From SZUA-37 sp964472525 (GTDB taxonomy: Bacteria > Pseudomonadota > Gammaproteobacteria > UBA6429 > Thiohalophilaceae), in assembly GCA_964472525.1 (NCBI GenBank), contig CAYYLL010000012.1, forward strand, positions 13,147 to 77,146: a DNA stretch of 64,000 nt, in the 5' to 3' direction. A program made the translations under genes and the position numbers. The notes under the pieces were generated by a model. It worked only from the letters and a program-made list of their open reading frames with translations, searched no databases and had not been told where the DNA came from. Positions 42,741-50,870 of this stretch are shown one piece after another. Position 1 is the first letter of the stretch; each line of letters starts with the position of its first letter.

Positions 42741-43538
42741 TTAATCAGAAAGTGTTTTGCGGTAGTGGCTATCGAGTTGATTAATATAACGTTGCAAATC
42801 GGCAGAAAAATCAGTGAATAAGCCACTAAAGTGGCAGCCGATACGTTGCCCGGCGGTTGGTTTATCAAAGTGTAAGGGTAACGTATTTTGCACGGTTAAG
42901 TCGGTTGAGCAACTAAGTTCATCATTAAAAATAAGGGCAACGTCATTAAATTCATCACCAGCTTCTACTTTTAGTGAAAATGATTCATCGGCAATAGCAA
43001 TACCGCCACCACTCACATCAATGATGCGGTATTCATTCGTGTCGCCCTGATTTGTTTTTATCTGGAAAAGGGCATTGTTACTTTGAGGAATACGTACACG
43101 AAAATGTTCCCGGCGTTGAACCCATAATAAATCATCAGGTATTGCACAGGCAAAAAGATGTTGCCCCTGAAACTTTGCGGTTTGGATAGATTGAGTTTTA
43201 AATTGTGCGGTAACACCTAAGTGTTTTGTTTTTAGTACAATATTATCCGCATCGGTAATTTTTTGATTGAGTTCAGGGTCGGGACTGACATCAAGTACTA
43301 ATATATTCTGATCGCGCAGCACATCAACAATCGACGTTAAGAAAAAATCATTTCCATGGTTAAAATAACCGCTGATGGAAGACTTACTTTTTGCCAATAA
43401 GCGTAATTTTTGAACAATTTCACCTTTGCTGTGAAGGAAATATTTTTCAATATCCGTGATACCGTCTAACTCAATATTGGAGGAGTCGGGTGCATTAGAC
43501 GAGCCGGTTGAAGTGTTATCGGGGTTATTGTCAGTCAT
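42741..43538 (-). CDS. YcgR-like PilZ-domain c-di-GMP receptor
   Basis: 265 residues. A variable Ser/Asn/Asp-rich N-terminus, a YcgR N-terminal-like beta domain (SKSSISGYFNHGNDFFLTSIVDV), then PilZ with the two c-di-GMP contacts RREHFR (RxxxR) and DVSGGGIA (D/NxSxxG). In enteric bacteria YcgR slows the flagellar motor when c-di-GMP is high. No flagellar genes are in the window, so the output cannot be inferred further. Confidence 0.85.
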   Translation of the reverse strand: MTDNNPDNTSTGSSNAPDSSNIELDGITDIEKYFLHSKGEIVQKLRLLAKSKSSISGYFNHGNDFFLTSIVDVLRDQNILVLDVSPDPELNQKITDADNIVLKTKHLGVTAQFKTQSIQTAKFQGQHLFACAIPDDLLWVQRREHFRVRIPQSNNALFQIKTNQGDTNEYRIIDVSGGGIAIADESFSLKVEAGDEFNDVALIFNDELSCSTDLTVQNTLPLHFDKPTAGQRIGCHFSGLFTDFSADLQRYINQLDSHYRKTLSD

Positions 43539-43616
43539 ATGTTTAACATAATTTTATATACGATTAATACTAATAGAAAACCGTCATTGATGCCATCTAT
43601 CCGCTTTGATTTATGC

Positions 43617-44534
43617 TCAAATGGGGCTAAAAACAGACGGTGTTGGCGGTACCTTTGCTAAATTCCAGTTTGTAAACCCCCACTGCCAGAGTTGAGTTAA
43701 ATTTTGTGTTATCAGGCTCGATGGCGGTCGCTGGCCTAAAATGTCGAGTGCTAGCCACAGCATCTTTTGTGGTAATTCGGTGGCGATATCTTGAGCGGCG
43801 GATTGTTTGCTTAATTTTAAACCATTATGGTTAATGGCAAGGGGAATATGGGCATAATCGGGTGAATGCAGGCCTAATGTTTGCTGAATGTGTCGCTGAC
43901 AAAAGCTGGATTCATGCAAGTCAGCACCTCGCACGATTTGAGTCATATTTTGGGTGCTGTCATCGACGGCAACGGCTAGGTGGTAGGAAAATAAACCATC
44001 GGCACGTTTAATAATAAAATCACCGCTTGTTTGCGATAAATCCCGAGTCTGTGTTCCCTGAATAGCATCCTGAATACTCAGTTGAGGGGCTTCCTTTGTG
44101 AGTTTGATTCGAATAGAGCGTGCGTGTTTACCGTGTAAGCCCTCTCGACAGGTGCCGGGGTAAAGGTCGATGGTTTTAGGTTGTTGTTGGTTGAATTGCT
44201 GTATTTCCTTGCGTGAACAACCACAAGCATAAGCTATATTCATCTGGAGTAATTGTTCTAGATAGTGCTGATAAATATCGAGTCGTTGGCTTTGGTAACT
44301 GAGGTTATCCCATTCAAAGCCGTAAAGCTTGAGGGTGTCGATTATGTGTTGACTAGCACCTTTAAGTTCGCGTGGCGGGTCAATATCTTCGATACGCAAC
44401 CACCATTCCCCCTGTTGCTGTTTAGCCTGTAAATAGCTTGCTGTTGCGGCTAAAAGCGAACCAAAATGTAGTGGCCCTGATGGAGAGGGCGCAAAACGGC
44501 CACGGTAGACTTTGTTGTGGTTATGCATCGACAT
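43617..44534 (-). CDS. gluQ: glutamyl-Q tRNA(Asp) synthetase
   Basis: 305 residues. A glutamyl-tRNA synthetase-like catalytic core without an anticodon-binding domain: FAPSPSGPLHFGS (HIGH-equivalent), IEDIDPPRE, zinc-binding Cys in ACGCSRKEI and YPGTCREG, and LKLSKQ (KMSKS-equivalent). The enzyme attaches glutamate to queuosine in tRNA-Asp. It lies near dksA, as in many gammaproteobacteria, with one small gene in between on the opposite strand. queF, also for queuosine, is 6 kb away. Confidence 0.93.
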   Translation of the reverse strand: MSMHNHNKVYRGRFAPSPSGPLHFGSLLAATASYLQAKQQQGEWWLRIEDIDPPRELKGASQHIIDTLKLYGFEWDNLSYQSQRLDIYQHYLEQLLQMNIAYACGCSRKEIQQFNQQQPKTIDLYPGTCREGLHGKHARSIRIKLTKEAPQLSIQDAIQGTQTRDLSQTSGDFIIKRADGLFSYHLAVAVDDSTQNMTQIVRGADLHESSFCQRHIQQTLGLHSPDYAHIPLAINHNGLKLSKQSAAQDIATELPQKMLWLALDILGQRPPSSLITQNLTQLWQWGFTNWNLAKVPPTPSVFSPI

Positions 44535-44643
44535 GGTTGAATATTATCAATTATTTTTTGGGTAGAGGAATAAAAATAACCGAATATCTAAAGTTTATTG
44601 TGGTTTTGTCCGTTAAATAAGCATAAGAATTGGAGGGTTGATT

Positions 44644-44958
44644 GTGTCAAATGCACTGAATGGAGAAGTTCACGTTATTAAGGGAATAAAAGAAGATGGT
44701 GCAAAGTTGCGCCCGAGTGACTGGATTGAAAGATTATCATCAACCTTAGCCAGTTTTGGTCAGGATCAACGCTTAAAATACAATGAATGCGTACAACCGT
44801 GCGTGATTAATGGGGAAAAATGTTTGGTCGTTGCGCGAGGTTTATCAACAAAAAACCCACAAATGTATGATTTTGTAATGGGTTTTGCAAAAGGCAATAA
44901 GCTGCAAATTGTGACCGACCGTCGGGCAGACGATCGGGCACTTAAAGCCAACGCATAA
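44644..44958 (+). CDS. DUF3579-family protein
   Basis: 104 residues from GTG 44644; the TTG at 44638 abuts the GGAGGG ribosome site and cannot be the start. Pattern: RPSDWIERLSSTLASFG, YNECVQPCVINGEKCLVV and MYDFVMGFAKGNKLQIV, matching DUF3579. Function unknown. It lies between gluQ and dksA in opposite orientation. Confidence 0.8.
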   Translation: MSNALNGEVHVIKGIKEDGAKLRPSDWIERLSSTLASFGQDQRLKYNECVQPCVINGEKCLVVARGLSTKNPQMYDFVMGFAKGNKLQIVTDRRADDRALKANA

Positions 44959-44975
44959 TTTAATGTTGGTTAAAT

Positions 44976-45662
44976 TTAGCCACGTTGACGCTCGCGGATT
45001 TCTTCCAGACTTTTACAATCAATACATAAACTAGCAGTGGGGCGTGCTTCCAGACGGCGAACACCAATTTCAATACCGCAGTCTTCACAATAACCGTAAT
45101 CTCCACTTTCCAGATTAGCAAGTGACTCATCAATTTTTTTGATCAGTTTGCGTTCACGGTCACGGGTACGTAATTCCATTGCAAATTCAGATTCCTGGCT
45201 GGCTCGGTCGTTTGGATCAGGAAAGTTAGCCGCTTCGTCCTGCATATGGTGAACGGTTCTGTCCACTTCCTGCATTAAACCTTGCTTCCATTCATTTAAA
45301 ATTTCCTGGAAATGCTCGGTTTGTTCTTCATTCATATAGTCTTCACCTTTAACTATTTTATATGGTGTAAAACTATGCACTTCGTCAACGGAGGCGCGAC
45401 GACGAACCGATGTTTTTTTAGCAACTTTCTTTTTTGATGCTGTCTTTTTCGCCGTTACCTTCTTTTTAGCGGGCGTCTTTTTCGCGACAGCTTTTTTCGC
45501 GGCGACCTTCTTTTTGGTCACTTTTTTCTTCGCCGTCGTTTTCTTTTTAGCTACTTTTTTAGCCGGTGTTTTCTTTGCCGTTGTTTTTTTAGTTGCGGAT
45601 TTTTTCTTTGCAACTTTCTTTTTAGCCACTTTTTTCTTAGCTGTTTTTTTCTTCACTGCCAT
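44976..45662 (-). CDS. dksA: RNA polymerase-binding factor DksA with a histone-H1-like N-terminal tail
   Basis: 228 residues; E. coli DksA is 151. Residues 1-89 are almost entirely Lys, Ala, Thr and Val in KKxAKKK/PAKK-type repeats, then the DksA core begins near YMNEEQTEHF (about 109). Coiled-coil tip Asp residues are kept (DPNDRAS), as is the zinc finger CEDC-x18-CIDC. DksA acts with ppGpp on rRNA and biosynthetic promoters. The tail has the composition of bacterial H1-like proteins (AlgP/Hc1), so it may add nonspecific DNA or RNA binding; whether it is made in this form is inference. Confidence 0.93.
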   Translation of the reverse strand: MAVKKKTAKKKVAKKKVAKKKSATKKTTAKKTPAKKVAKKKTTAKKKVTKKKVAAKKAVAKKTPAKKKVTAKKTASKKKVAKKTSVRRRASVDEVHSFTPYKIVKGEDYMNEEQTEHFQEILNEWKQGLMQEVDRTVHHMQDEAANFPDPNDRASQESEFAMELRTRDRERKLIKKIDESLANLESGDYGYCEDCGIEIGVRRLEARPTASLCIDCKSLEEIRERQRG

Positions 45663-45890
45663 GCGACAAGTTCTCCAACATTTTAAAATACTTACTTTAT
45701 TTAGCCATTTAAGGCGAGCCTAAAAGCGAAATCGAGGCTTTTAATACCAGAAAGTGCTATTCAACGCAACAAAAACAATCCATATAGTAAAATTATATAT
45801 AAAATAAATCAACCGATTTTGTGTAACTTATTGTATTTCATGGGATAATTGACTTTTATGTTTTTTTGGGTTTAAAGTGAGGTTTTGGGT

Positions 45891-46664
45891 ATGTTGAAGT
45901 TAAAAGCATTTATTTTTGATGTGGATGGTACGCTCGCCGATACCGAAAAAGACGGTCATCGGGTGGCATTTAATCGTGCTTTTAAAGAAGCAAATCTGGA
46001 CTGGCACTGGTCGGTTGCTGAATATGGCAAGCTATTAGCGGTGACCGGCGGGAAAGAACGTACCCGTTATTTTTTAAGCTTGAGGCATCCTGAATTTTTA
46101 GCGCAGCAGCAACAAGCCGGTACGCTCGATGATTTAATCAAAACGCTACATGCGCGTAAAACATATTTTTATACTCAGTTATTATCAGAAGGTGCGATAC
46201 CCCTACGTACTGGAGTAAAACGGTTATTACTTGAAATGCGTGAGCAAGGTTATCGGTTAGCTATTGCCACAACGACAACGCCTGCGAATGTCACCAGCTT
46301 ACTGGAAAGTACCTTAGGTAAAGAGTCACTCGACTGGTTTGAAGTGATTGCGGCAGGCGATATTGTGCCCAAGAAAAAACCTGCAGCGGATATTTACAAC
46401 TATGCGTTGGACAAAATGGGGCTAAAAGCAGAAGAATGTCTGGCTTTTGAAGATTCATTAAACGGCATTAAGTCATCATTGGGTGCGAATATAAAAACCG
46501 TGATTACGCAAAACTATTATACTGAAACCAATGATTTTAGCGGTGCATTAGTGGTACTCGATCATTTAGGTGAACCGGATGAACCGTGCCATTGTATTGA
46601 GGGTGACCTCGGTGGCGCTACTTTTATTTCGGTCGCGGTACTCGAAAGTTTATTCTCGTCGTAG
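45891..46664 (+). CDS. CbbY-like HAD phosphatase
   Basis: 257 residues from ATG 45891 (GAGG ribosome site). HAD motifs: FIFDVDGTLADTE (nucleophile Asp), ATTTTPANV, PKKKPAADIY and FEDSLNGI. The length and the DVDGTLADTEKDGHRVAFNRAF start fit the CbbY group, whose members dephosphorylate xylulose-1,5-bisphosphate, a rubisco inhibitor. No rubisco is in the window. Next gene 9 bases downstream. Confidence 0.85.
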   Translation: MLKLKAFIFDVDGTLADTEKDGHRVAFNRAFKEANLDWHWSVAEYGKLLAVTGGKERTRYFLSLRHPEFLAQQQQAGTLDDLIKTLHARKTYFYTQLLSEGAIPLRTGVKRLLLEMREQGYRLAIATTTTPANVTSLLESTLGKESLDWFEVIAAGDIVPKKKPAADIYNYALDKMGLKAEECLAFEDSLNGIKSSLGANIKTVITQNYYTETNDFSGALVVLDHLGEPDEPCHCIEGDLGGATFISVAVLESLFSS

Positions 46665-46673
46665 TTTGTCAAC

Positions 46674-47837
46674 GTGATCCCCAAAATTTCTAAACGTGCG
46701 CAGGCAATACAACCTTTTCATGTGATGAAGTTACTGGCACGGGCGAAAGAGCTTGAGGCACAAGGCCAACATATTATCCATATGGAAGTGGGAGAGCCTG
46801 ACTTCAATACCCCACAACCGATTTTGGATGCCGGTATTGCTGCTATTAAAAAAGGTGATGTGCATTATACGTCACCGATGGGCTTGCCCGCTTTACGTGA
46901 AGCCATTGCCCAGTTTTATCAGGATAAATTTCAGTTAACGGTTTCTGCTGAACGTATTGTGGTGACCCCCGGTGCATCCGGTGCTTTGTTGTTAGCCTTG
47001 GCCGCCATTATTGAACCGGGACAGTCGGTGATAATGGCCGATCCGGGATATCCGTGTAACCGCAATTTTGTGTCTTTATTAGAAGGCAGGAACCAGCTTG
47101 TTAATGTTAATGCGGGTACGCAGTTCCAGTTAAATAAAGAATTAGTTGAACAACACTGGACTAATAAAACGGCTGCCGTACTATTAGCATCACCCTCTAA
47201 TCCAACCGGTACGATGGTTTCAGAAAAATCCTTAACAGATATTATTCAGTTCGCAGAACAAAAGCAGATGGCAGTATTAGTGGATGAAATTTATCAGGGA
47301 CTGGTTTATGACCAACCACCGGCAACGGCTTTATCCCTTTCCGATCATGTTTTTATTATTAATAGTTTTTCAAAATACTTTTCAATGACCGGCTGGCGAA
47401 TTGGTTGGCTAGTCGTACCCGAGACATTTATTTCGGTGGTGGATAATCTGGCGCAAAATATATTTCTGGCTGCGCCAACGCCGGCACAATATGCGGCACT
47501 GGCGGCATTTAAACCCGACACCATTAAAATACTCGAACAACGCCGGGATGAATTTAAATTACGACGAGATTATTTGTTAGCAGCCTTGCCTAAACTTGGG
47601 TTTACAATACCCGTTAAACCCGATGGCGCATTTTATCTTTATGCGAATTGCGAAAATTTAACGGATAACAGTTTTGAATTTGCAGAACAATGTTTAGAGC
47701 AAGTGGGTGTAGCGATAACGCCGGGGATTGATTTTGGGAATAACAAAGCTGAAAAATATATTCGTTTTGCTTATACAACGTCACTAGATAACTTAAAAGA
47801 AGCCGTTGACAGATTAGAACGGTTTATTGCAGGTTGA
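46674..47837 (+). CDS. class I/II PLP-dependent aminotransferase
   Basis: 387 residues with GTG start. PLP-binding lysine in NSFSKYFSMTGWRIGW; also SPSNPTGTM and VDEIYQGLVY. Related to aspartate- and alanine-type aminotransferases. The donor and acceptor cannot be told from sequence. Starts 9 bases after the phosphatase gene, so probably cotranscribed. Confidence 0.88.
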   Translation: MIPKISKRAQAIQPFHVMKLLARAKELEAQGQHIIHMEVGEPDFNTPQPILDAGIAAIKKGDVHYTSPMGLPALREAIAQFYQDKFQLTVSAERIVVTPGASGALLLALAAIIEPGQSVIMADPGYPCNRNFVSLLEGRNQLVNVNAGTQFQLNKELVEQHWTNKTAAVLLASPSNPTGTMVSEKSLTDIIQFAEQKQMAVLVDEIYQGLVYDQPPATALSLSDHVFIINSFSKYFSMTGWRIGWLVVPETFISVVDNLAQNIFLAAPTPAQYAALAAFKPDTIKILEQRRDEFKLRRDYLLAALPKLGFTIPVKPDGAFYLYANCENLTDNSFEFAEQCLEQVGVAITPGIDFGNNKAEKYIRFAYTTSLDNLKEAVDRLERFIAG

Positions 47838-47869
47838 TTGTTAATGGGTCGGAGGTGTATGAGGATTAC

Positions 47870-47950
47870 CCCGGATTACGCTGCGCTTCATCCAGGCTAC
47901 TTGTGTGAATAATTAAAGTGTAGCCCGGATGAAGCGCAGCGTAATCCGGG
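47870..47950. repeat. 31-bp palindromic repeat pair (REP/MITE-like)
   Basis: Left arm 47870-47900 and right arm 47920-47950 are reverse complements with one mismatch, separated by 19 bases. The arm includes GGATTACGCTGCGCTTCATC. It lies between an aminotransferase and the convergent cysZ-like gene. Repeats carrying this GATGAAGCGCAGCG core are scattered in many proteobacterial genomes. Confidence 0.85.
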
Positions 47951-47978
47951 AAAAGTTTGCGGTTAATGTTTACAATAG

Positions 47979-48791
47979 TCAGCGAACAATAACCGGTGTA
48001 GGGTCGGTTTTATTTTGTGGGCTATCATCCTTATTTAAAGATTCTACAGCCATGATGGTCGCACCCGCAACCGAAACGGGCATCACTAAAAAATTTAACA
48101 ATGGGATCATGGTTGCTACTGTCGCCGAGCCACCAAATCCGAGTGATAGTACTTTGTGTTCTGATAAGGTGTAGCGTATTTTAGAAAAGCTATATCCGCG
48201 ATTACCTAATGGGTAGTCAATGTATTGCAGGGTTAACATCCATGCGCTAAATAAAGCCCATAGAATGGGGCTGATAATATTTACCACCGGGATAATGGAT
48301 ATAATTAATAAGGGAATCATCCAGACAAGGAAGTAGATTATTTTTTTAATTTCACCTCCAATGGATTCAATAGTAATTTTAATAAGGCTGGTGCGAGGGT
48401 CAATGGGTTGCACGCCCGTTAATTTGTATTCAACCGCAGCGGCAAGGTAAGTGTTAAACGGTGCGCCAATAATATTGGCGACAATGGTAAAAGCAAAAAA
48501 TATAATAATCAGTGCGACTGCTGCAAATAGCATCCATAACAGCCCAATAAACCATTCAAATATTTGATGGATAAAATTGGGCATCCAACTCGGCATTTCG
48601 GGTGTTAACCAGTTTATCAGTGTTTCATATTGGGTAGAGAGTAAATAAATTGCACCGGCAAATAAAACAATATTAATAAGTAGAGGGAGTACAACATATT
48701 TTTTTACTTCCGAAGAAAATATCATTGGGATCCCTTGTAAAAAATACCGGACACCGGAAACGGGATTACTGTAACGAGGCTGACTCGACAT
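47979..48791 (-). CDS. CysZ/EI24-family membrane protein
   Basis: 270 residues from ATG 48791, which has an AAGG ribosome site; an upstream ATG adds six residues. About six membrane segments in an EI24-like layout: GVRYFLQGIPMIFSSEVKKYVVLPLLIN, ANIIGAPFNTYLAAAVE and YIDYPLGNRGYSFSKIR. CysZ mediates sulfate uptake for cysteine synthesis. The neighbourhood gives no further clue. Confidence 0.85.
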   Translation of the reverse strand: MSSQPRYSNPVSGVRYFLQGIPMIFSSEVKKYVVLPLLINIVLFAGAIYLLSTQYETLINWLTPEMPSWMPNFIHQIFEWFIGLLWMLFAAVALIIIFFAFTIVANIIGAPFNTYLAAAVEYKLTGVQPIDPRTSLIKITIESIGGEIKKIIYFLVWMIPLLIISIIPVVNIISPILWALFSAWMLTLQYIDYPLGNRGYSFSKIRYTLSEHKVLSLGFGGSATVATMIPLLNFLVMPVSVAGATIMAVESLNKDDSPQNKTDPTPVIVR

Positions 48792-48826
48792 AACTGAATT
48801 CCTTAACAATGGTTTTTAATTTCTTG

Positions 48827-50149
48827 CTATTTGCTGCAATGGTTTTGGCTATCATAACCCCGTTTGGCAAGCAGTGCAGCACCAAATGCCGCGTGCTTAT
48901 TTAAACTGTTTTGCATGGGTATCTTTAAAAGTTGATTGCGTATACTTGTCCAAGCTTTGTTAACGGTTCCACCACCGATACTAAATAATCGTTTAGCGGT
49001 TGGCGTACCCCGTTGTTGTAGTTTTTGATAACCCTCGTACTCAATGTTGCTAATGCCTTCGAGTATGCCCTGAAAAAAAACAGCATGACTCTCGGGACGC
49101 GGCGTGAGACAGGGCGTTAGTTGTGGGTTATTGTGTGGAAAGCGTTCACCCGGTTGTAATAATGGGTAATAGTTAAGTTCTGTATTTTTAGCAGGATTAA
49201 GTTGTGCTTCCAGCTCGATCATTTGTGAGTCACTAAAATAATGCCGTAAAACGGCACCGCCAGAATTAGATGCCCCCCCCACTAGCCAATGTTTGCCAAA
49301 GGTTTGGCTATAGATACCGTCTGTACTTGAAAAAACAGGTTTGTCTGAAATAATTTTTAAAACCAGTGTGCTACCTAATGAGGTGACGGCATCACCTACT
49401 TGATTAGCGCCCGTGGCGAGTAAGGCCGCCGTACTGTCGGTGGTGCCGCTTACAAATTGTACTTGCGTATTAAAACCAAATTGCTGAATGATTTGTTTGT
49501 CTAATTGACACAGTGGTGTGCCTGCCGGGGTAACGTGGGGCAACAGGGTCTTTTTTATTCCCAGTTCTGGCAACCAGTCTGGCCATTGTTTGTTGACAGG
49601 ATCGTAACCGGTTTTTAATGCGTTATTACTGTCGGTTTGTTGAAATTGTTGTGTTAACTGGCCTGCGAGCCAATCAGATTGGTGTGCGAGATAAGCGGGT
49701 TCGGTTTGTGGGGTATGTTTTAATAACCACATTGCTTTAGCCAATCCGGATGTTGCTGAACAAGTGGGTGAATCTTCTGGTGCAAACTGTTTTATCTTTT
49801 CAACAAATTTAATAGCACGTTGGTCGTTATACATTAAGCCCGTTGAGAGGGGATTACCTTGTTGGTTAATAAGCAACACCGTTCCCGATGTTGCATCGAG
49901 AGACACACTCACGATTTGTTTAAAATCAAACTGATTTGATAAGGCAGTTAGTACCGATTGGAGTGTTTGCCACCAAATTTCGGGTTGTTGTTCAAAATAT
50001 TGAGGTTGTGGTTGCTTGGGGGCGGGCATGGCTTGCATATTGGATGCTAAAACCTGACAGCCCTCATCAATAACAATGGCGCGGATGCCGGATGTGCCGA
50101 CATCAATGCCTAAAAAAGCCGCTGAACTTGTTTGTTTTGTATTTTGCAT
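48827..50149 (-). CDS. FGGY-family carbohydrate kinase, possibly D-ribulokinase
   Basis: 440 residues. FGGY motifs: FLGIDVGTSGIRAIVID (phosphate 1), VSGTTDSTAALLATGA (adenosine region), GGASNSGGAVLRHYF and IGGGTVNKAW. The short length and GGASNSGGA segment resemble the cyanobacterial/plant sugar-kinase-1 group (D-ribulose kinase) more than typical xylulokinases. The start lies in an 8-bp inverted repeat. Substrate assignment is inference. Confidence 0.75.
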   Translation of the reverse strand: MQNTKQTSSAAFLGIDVGTSGIRAIVIDEGCQVLASNMQAMPAPKQPQPQYFEQQPEIWWQTLQSVLTALSNQFDFKQIVSVSLDATSGTVLLINQQGNPLSTGLMYNDQRAIKFVEKIKQFAPEDSPTCSATSGLAKAMWLLKHTPQTEPAYLAHQSDWLAGQLTQQFQQTDSNNALKTGYDPVNKQWPDWLPELGIKKTLLPHVTPAGTPLCQLDKQIIQQFGFNTQVQFVSGTTDSTAALLATGANQVGDAVTSLGSTLVLKIISDKPVFSSTDGIYSQTFGKHWLVGGASNSGGAVLRHYFSDSQMIELEAQLNPAKNTELNYYPLLQPGERFPHNNPQLTPCLTPRPESHAVFFQGILEGISNIEYEGYQKLQQRGTPTAKRLFSIGGGTVNKAWTSIRNQLLKIPMQNSLNKHAAFGAALLAKRGYDSQNHCSK

Positions 50150-50172
50150 GACTAATATCGGAGGTTAGTCAT
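50148..50172. repeat. inverted repeat overlapping the FGGY kinase start
   Basis: ATGACTAA and TTAGTCAT, 8 bp each, flank a 9-base spacer. In the minus-strand mRNA the start codon lies at the 3' foot of this stem, so it could hide the initiation region or act as an operator. Confidence 0.55.
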
Positions 50173-50196
50173 TTCATTTTCCTGTGAGCTTGTGTT

Positions 50197-50586
50197 TTAA
50201 GGAAGGTGGACCGGTGGGCTGCTTTCCCAGCCCGGTTGTTGGTGTTCGACAACGACACTGGTATATATCCCGCCTCGGACGTTGAACTTGGCGGTGAGGC
50301 GCATAAAGCGTGGCCCACAGGCTCGTACTAAGTCATCTAAGATTTGGTTGGTGACAGCCTCATGGAAGGCACCTTCTTCACGAAAAGCCCAAACATATAA
50401 TTTTAGAGACTTAAGCTCAATACAGTGACGGTCGGGAACATACTCAATATGTAGCGTTGCAAAGTCTGGCTGGCCGGTTTTAGGGCACAGGCAGGTAAAT
50501 TCGGGCACATCAATGCGAATCGTATAATCACGTTCATGCATTGGGTTTTCAAAGGTGTCTAGATTTCGAGTGGGTTGGGTTGTCAT
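50197..50586 (-). CDS. queF: NADPH-dependent preQ0 reductase QueF (unimodular type)
   Basis: 129 residues, the short one-domain form. Catalytic Cys in FTCLCPKTGQPDFA, substrate Glu region in CIELKSLKLYVWAFREEGAFHE. It reduces 7-cyano-7-deazaguanine to preQ1 in queuosine synthesis. gluQ in the window also serves a queuosine-related modification. Confidence 0.95.
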   Translation of the reverse strand: MTTQPTRNLDTFENPMHERDYTIRIDVPEFTCLCPKTGQPDFATLHIEYVPDRHCIELKSLKLYVWAFREEGAFHEAVTNQILDDLVRACGPRFMRLTAKFNVRGGIYTSVVVEHQQPGWESSPPVHLP

Positions 50587-50870
50587 TGATAGTCGCTTTA
50601 TGGTCTAGGCCGGTTTGTGGGCATTAGCGCGAAGTTTACGGTTGGTAGCGAGTAACATCAAGTGTCAGGTTTGATTAATTTAGAGGCTAAACCAGAATTG
50701 AATGATTATTGCTCAATAAACCAAAAATCAATTACTTATAACAATATTTTCAAATAAGTTAATCTTGGGTGTTGCCTTTTAAGCCCAAAGCAGACAATTT
50801 TTTGTGATTTATTTAAAAAATCTGCCTTGTCAATCTTGTGTCTTTGGCCAGTGATCGGTATCGTCTGCGC

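Noticed and set aside
45514..45723. Phe/Ala-rich plus-strand frame over the dksA tail
   Set aside because: It is the complement of lysine codons in the dksA tail; no independent start signals.
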